A DNA stretch of 8,732 nt from Dehalococcoidia bacterium (lineage in GTDB: Bacteria > Chloroflexota > Dehalococcoidia > SZUA-161 > SpSt-899), in the NCBI GenBank assembly GCA_023271515.1, contig JALPXQ010000054.1, positions 1 through 8,732 of the forward strand. The letters run 5' to 3'. The translations under genes and the position numbers were made by a program. Shown in pieces: positions 7,361 through 8,732 of this stretch; within the stretch, counting starts at the first letter, position 1, and the number at the start of each line of letters is the position of its first letter. The notes beneath the pieces are model-generated. The model did not search any database. It was not told where the DNA came from and was given only the letters and a program-made list of their open reading frames with translations.

Positions 7361-8086
7361 TTAGCGATCTTCCCCTTCAGGAGACACACGGCGAGGGCGC
7401 ATATTTATTCCCGATATACCATCCTCAGGTCTACCCCGCCACTCTACCTCCAGTTCCTCGGGCGAATGACGAAGAAGGCGTGTTATCACCTCAGACCAGT
7501 GAGCTGCCGCTAGTGGGTCTATTCGAGCAACCTGGTCAAGCACCTCTACCAAAGTAACCTCCATTCCCCAGAGCCGAGCAAGCACTGCGTTTACTACGGC
7601 CATCCGGCCACCAGCCACCTGGGATCTAAAACGACGCACACTCTCCAATTCCTCAGGTGAATAGTCAACAAAGTTTAGTGCCCATTCGTTAAGAAAAGCC
7701 GCCGCTACCGGGAAATTTTCCACAAACTGTTCCCAATACTCTGCGAAAGTAACCGAGGTTCGGCCGTCACCACCTATGTTTGGCCAGATTACTAGATCCT
7801 TGAACTTCAATTTGAATTCCTCAGGTGAATAAGCAACAAGGGGTGCCCACTCCTCTATCCGCTCCTCAAGATAGGTTGCTGCCACCGGGTGTGTTCGCCC
7901 AAGCTCGCGCAGGAACTCGGTAAAGGTAACCTCGGGGTCCCAGAAGAGAGCAAGCAACTCCTCGTTCGTCATCGGGGGAGCCTCACCAGTTAAGGTAACC
8001 GGAAAGGGGATAACTCCGCTCAACCCTAGGAGCACGATGACCACAATCCCCAACACAACACTTATCACTACCCTTTGATTTCTCAC
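7361..8086 (-). CDS. Membrane-anchored or secreted repeat protein, unknown family
   Basis: The 241-aa protein starts at a GTG (8084-8086) with an AAGGAG site 8 nt upstream. Residues about 5-25 form a strong hydrophobic segment after M-R-N-Q-R, giving a signal peptide or N-terminal anchor. The rest is probably outside the cell. Three imperfect repeats follow at about 53-94, 112-149 and 177-214, of pattern V-T-[FL]-x-E-[FYV] ... P-[VL]-A-A-x ... [YH]-S-P-E-E-[FL]; repeat starts are 59 and 65 residues apart. Hydrophobic spacing suggests helical hairpins. The tail (218-241) is Arg/Pro/Glu-rich. A fourth copy of the repeat lies in the gene just upstream, whose stop codon overlaps this gene's Shine-Dalgarno, so the two are paralogous in that domain and form an operon. 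I do not recognise the repeat and assign no function. Confidence 0.75.
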   Translation of the reverse strand: MRNQRVVISVVLGIVVIVLLGLSGVIPFPVTLTGEAPPMTNEELLALFWDPEVTFTEFLRELGRTHPVAATYLEERIEEWAPLVAYSPEEFKLKFKDLVIWPNIGGDGRTSVTFAEYWEQFVENFPVAAAFLNEWALNFVDYSPEELESVRRFRSQVAGGRMAVVNAVLARLWGMEVTLVEVLDQVARIDPLAAAHWSEVITRLLRHSPEELEVEWRGRPEDGISGINMRPRRVSPEGEDR

Positions 8087-8094
8087 AGCTCCGT

Positions 8095-8100
8095 CTCCTT
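8095..8100 (-). promoter_or_regulatory. Shine-Dalgarno site deciding a GTG start
   Basis: AAGGAG (read on the minus strand) is 8 nt before the GTG at 8084-8086. It overlaps the TAA stop (8099-8101) of the upstream gene, so the two are probably translationally coupled. Confidence 0.7.
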
Positions 8101-8732
8101 ATGGGTATTCCGGCAATTGCATTACTGGTGTGAGAGTCTCCCAAAGGCCTGTTTTCGCGCCATATGTTACAGAATGATAACCCAGCGTATAGTACTCCCC
8201 CCCAGGCCCGGTATGCCGCCTAGCTGCTCCCACCCACCAGGTGTCGAAACGGCTAGCACTACTAGAACTGACCATTTGCCAGCCCCAAAACCAGTGATCG
8301 TAGATGAGGTAAGTGAGAACGTCCATCGCCGTCAGATGCTGGAAGTTCAACTCTCTAGTACGGGACTGGTGAAGGATTTCCCAAGTTCCTGCTCCCTGGT
8401 AGCTTGGCAACATCATACTCTCCACTCGAAGAAGAAAACCCTGCCACGGCTCGGTCCTACCATGCCAGGTGCCGGTGACTCCAATTCCGCCATCCAGTAC
8501 AGGCGGTGGTTCTGCCAGACTGATTCTCGATCTCCAAAACTCATCGGGGGAATGTTATCTCTTACCATGATGGCAGTTAACCATTCTTTTAGTCTAACTG
8601 CTACGTTTGGGAGTTCCCGCTCTAACAACTCCAAATATTCTCCGATAGTAACAGTAGCACCGGTTCTCCTGAGCATCTCAAGGGTAACATCGCTGGGAGG
8701 ACTAGCAATCTCCGCAGCTTCTTCTCCCGCCA
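8099..8732 (-). pseudogene. Repeat-protein paralogue, 5' end missing, frameshifted
   Basis: The gene enters from the right edge and is read in one frame down to about 8557: A-S-P-P-S-D-V-T-L-E-M-L, then V-T-I-G-E-Y-L-E-L-L ... P-N-V-A-V-R-L-K-E-W-L. This matches the first half of the repeat in the downstream gene. The second half, H-S-P-D-E-F-W-R-S-R, appears in another frame from 8554 on. That frame stays open for 151 residues to the TAA at 8099-8101, through a Trp/Gly-rich region (G-V-T-G-T-W-H-G-R-T-E-P-W-Q-G-F-L-L-R) that looks like genuine protein. The original frame hits a stop at 8413-8415 after unrelated sequence. One missing base in or near the G5 run at 8546-8550 would restore a single reading (I-P-P-D-E-F or N-H-S-P-D-E-F). 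It may be a decayed gene, an assembly error, or two genes with a GTG start near 8425. Function unknown; the C-terminal domain is probably extracellular. Confidence 0.65.

Overview
The window reads as bacterial chromosome, most likely a metagenomic Chloroflexota of the Dehalococcoidia type. The hints are a long two-domain L25/CTC ribosomal protein beside an EF-G gene, an ArgH whose N-terminus reads M-K-S-L-R-S-R-F instead of the usual W-G-G-R-F form (I recall an R-S-R-F start in Dehalococcoides ArgH), and short palindromic and GGTTCAAGG-type spacer repeats. This placement is an inference from memory, not a database result.

The left two thirds (1-5794) is one compact plus-strand block: the 3' end of an EF-G gene, rplY (L25), argH, a SNF2-family helicase gene, a coiled-coil/zinc-cluster gene and rpe. 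From argH onward the gaps are only 2-3 nt, so these four genes should be co-transcribed and probably translationally coupled. The housekeeping genes cover translation (EF-G, L25), the last step of arginine synthesis (ArgH) and the pentose phosphate/Calvin branch (Rpe). The unusual part is the helicase pair between argH and rpe. The 578-aa ATPase stops soon after helicase motif VI. The next gene (371 aa) opens with a segment that resembles the post-helicase region of long HepA/RapA-type proteins and ends in 11 cysteines. Together they have about the length of one RapA-size protein, which suggests a split remodeller.

The right third (5791-8732) is on the minus strand. A fused nucleotidyltransferase (MNT)-HEPN gene meets rpe tail to tail, with the two stop codons sharing the tetramer TTAA. 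It is preceded by a small single-pass membrane protein gene. After a spacer of about 500 bp containing palindromes comes a two-gene unit of secreted or membrane-anchored repeat proteins. These carry a roughly 60-residue repeat (V-T-x-x-E-[FY] ... P-[VL]-A-A ... [YH]-S-P-[ED]-E-[FL]). The upstream member runs off the window and is broken by a frameshift near a G5 tract (8546-8550). I do not recognise this repeat family.

No tRNA, rRNA, CRISPR array, complete insertion sequence or phage gene was seen. The best candidates for something undescribed are the split SNF2/zinc-cluster pair and the repeat-protein family. Neither can be called a new system from sequence alone.
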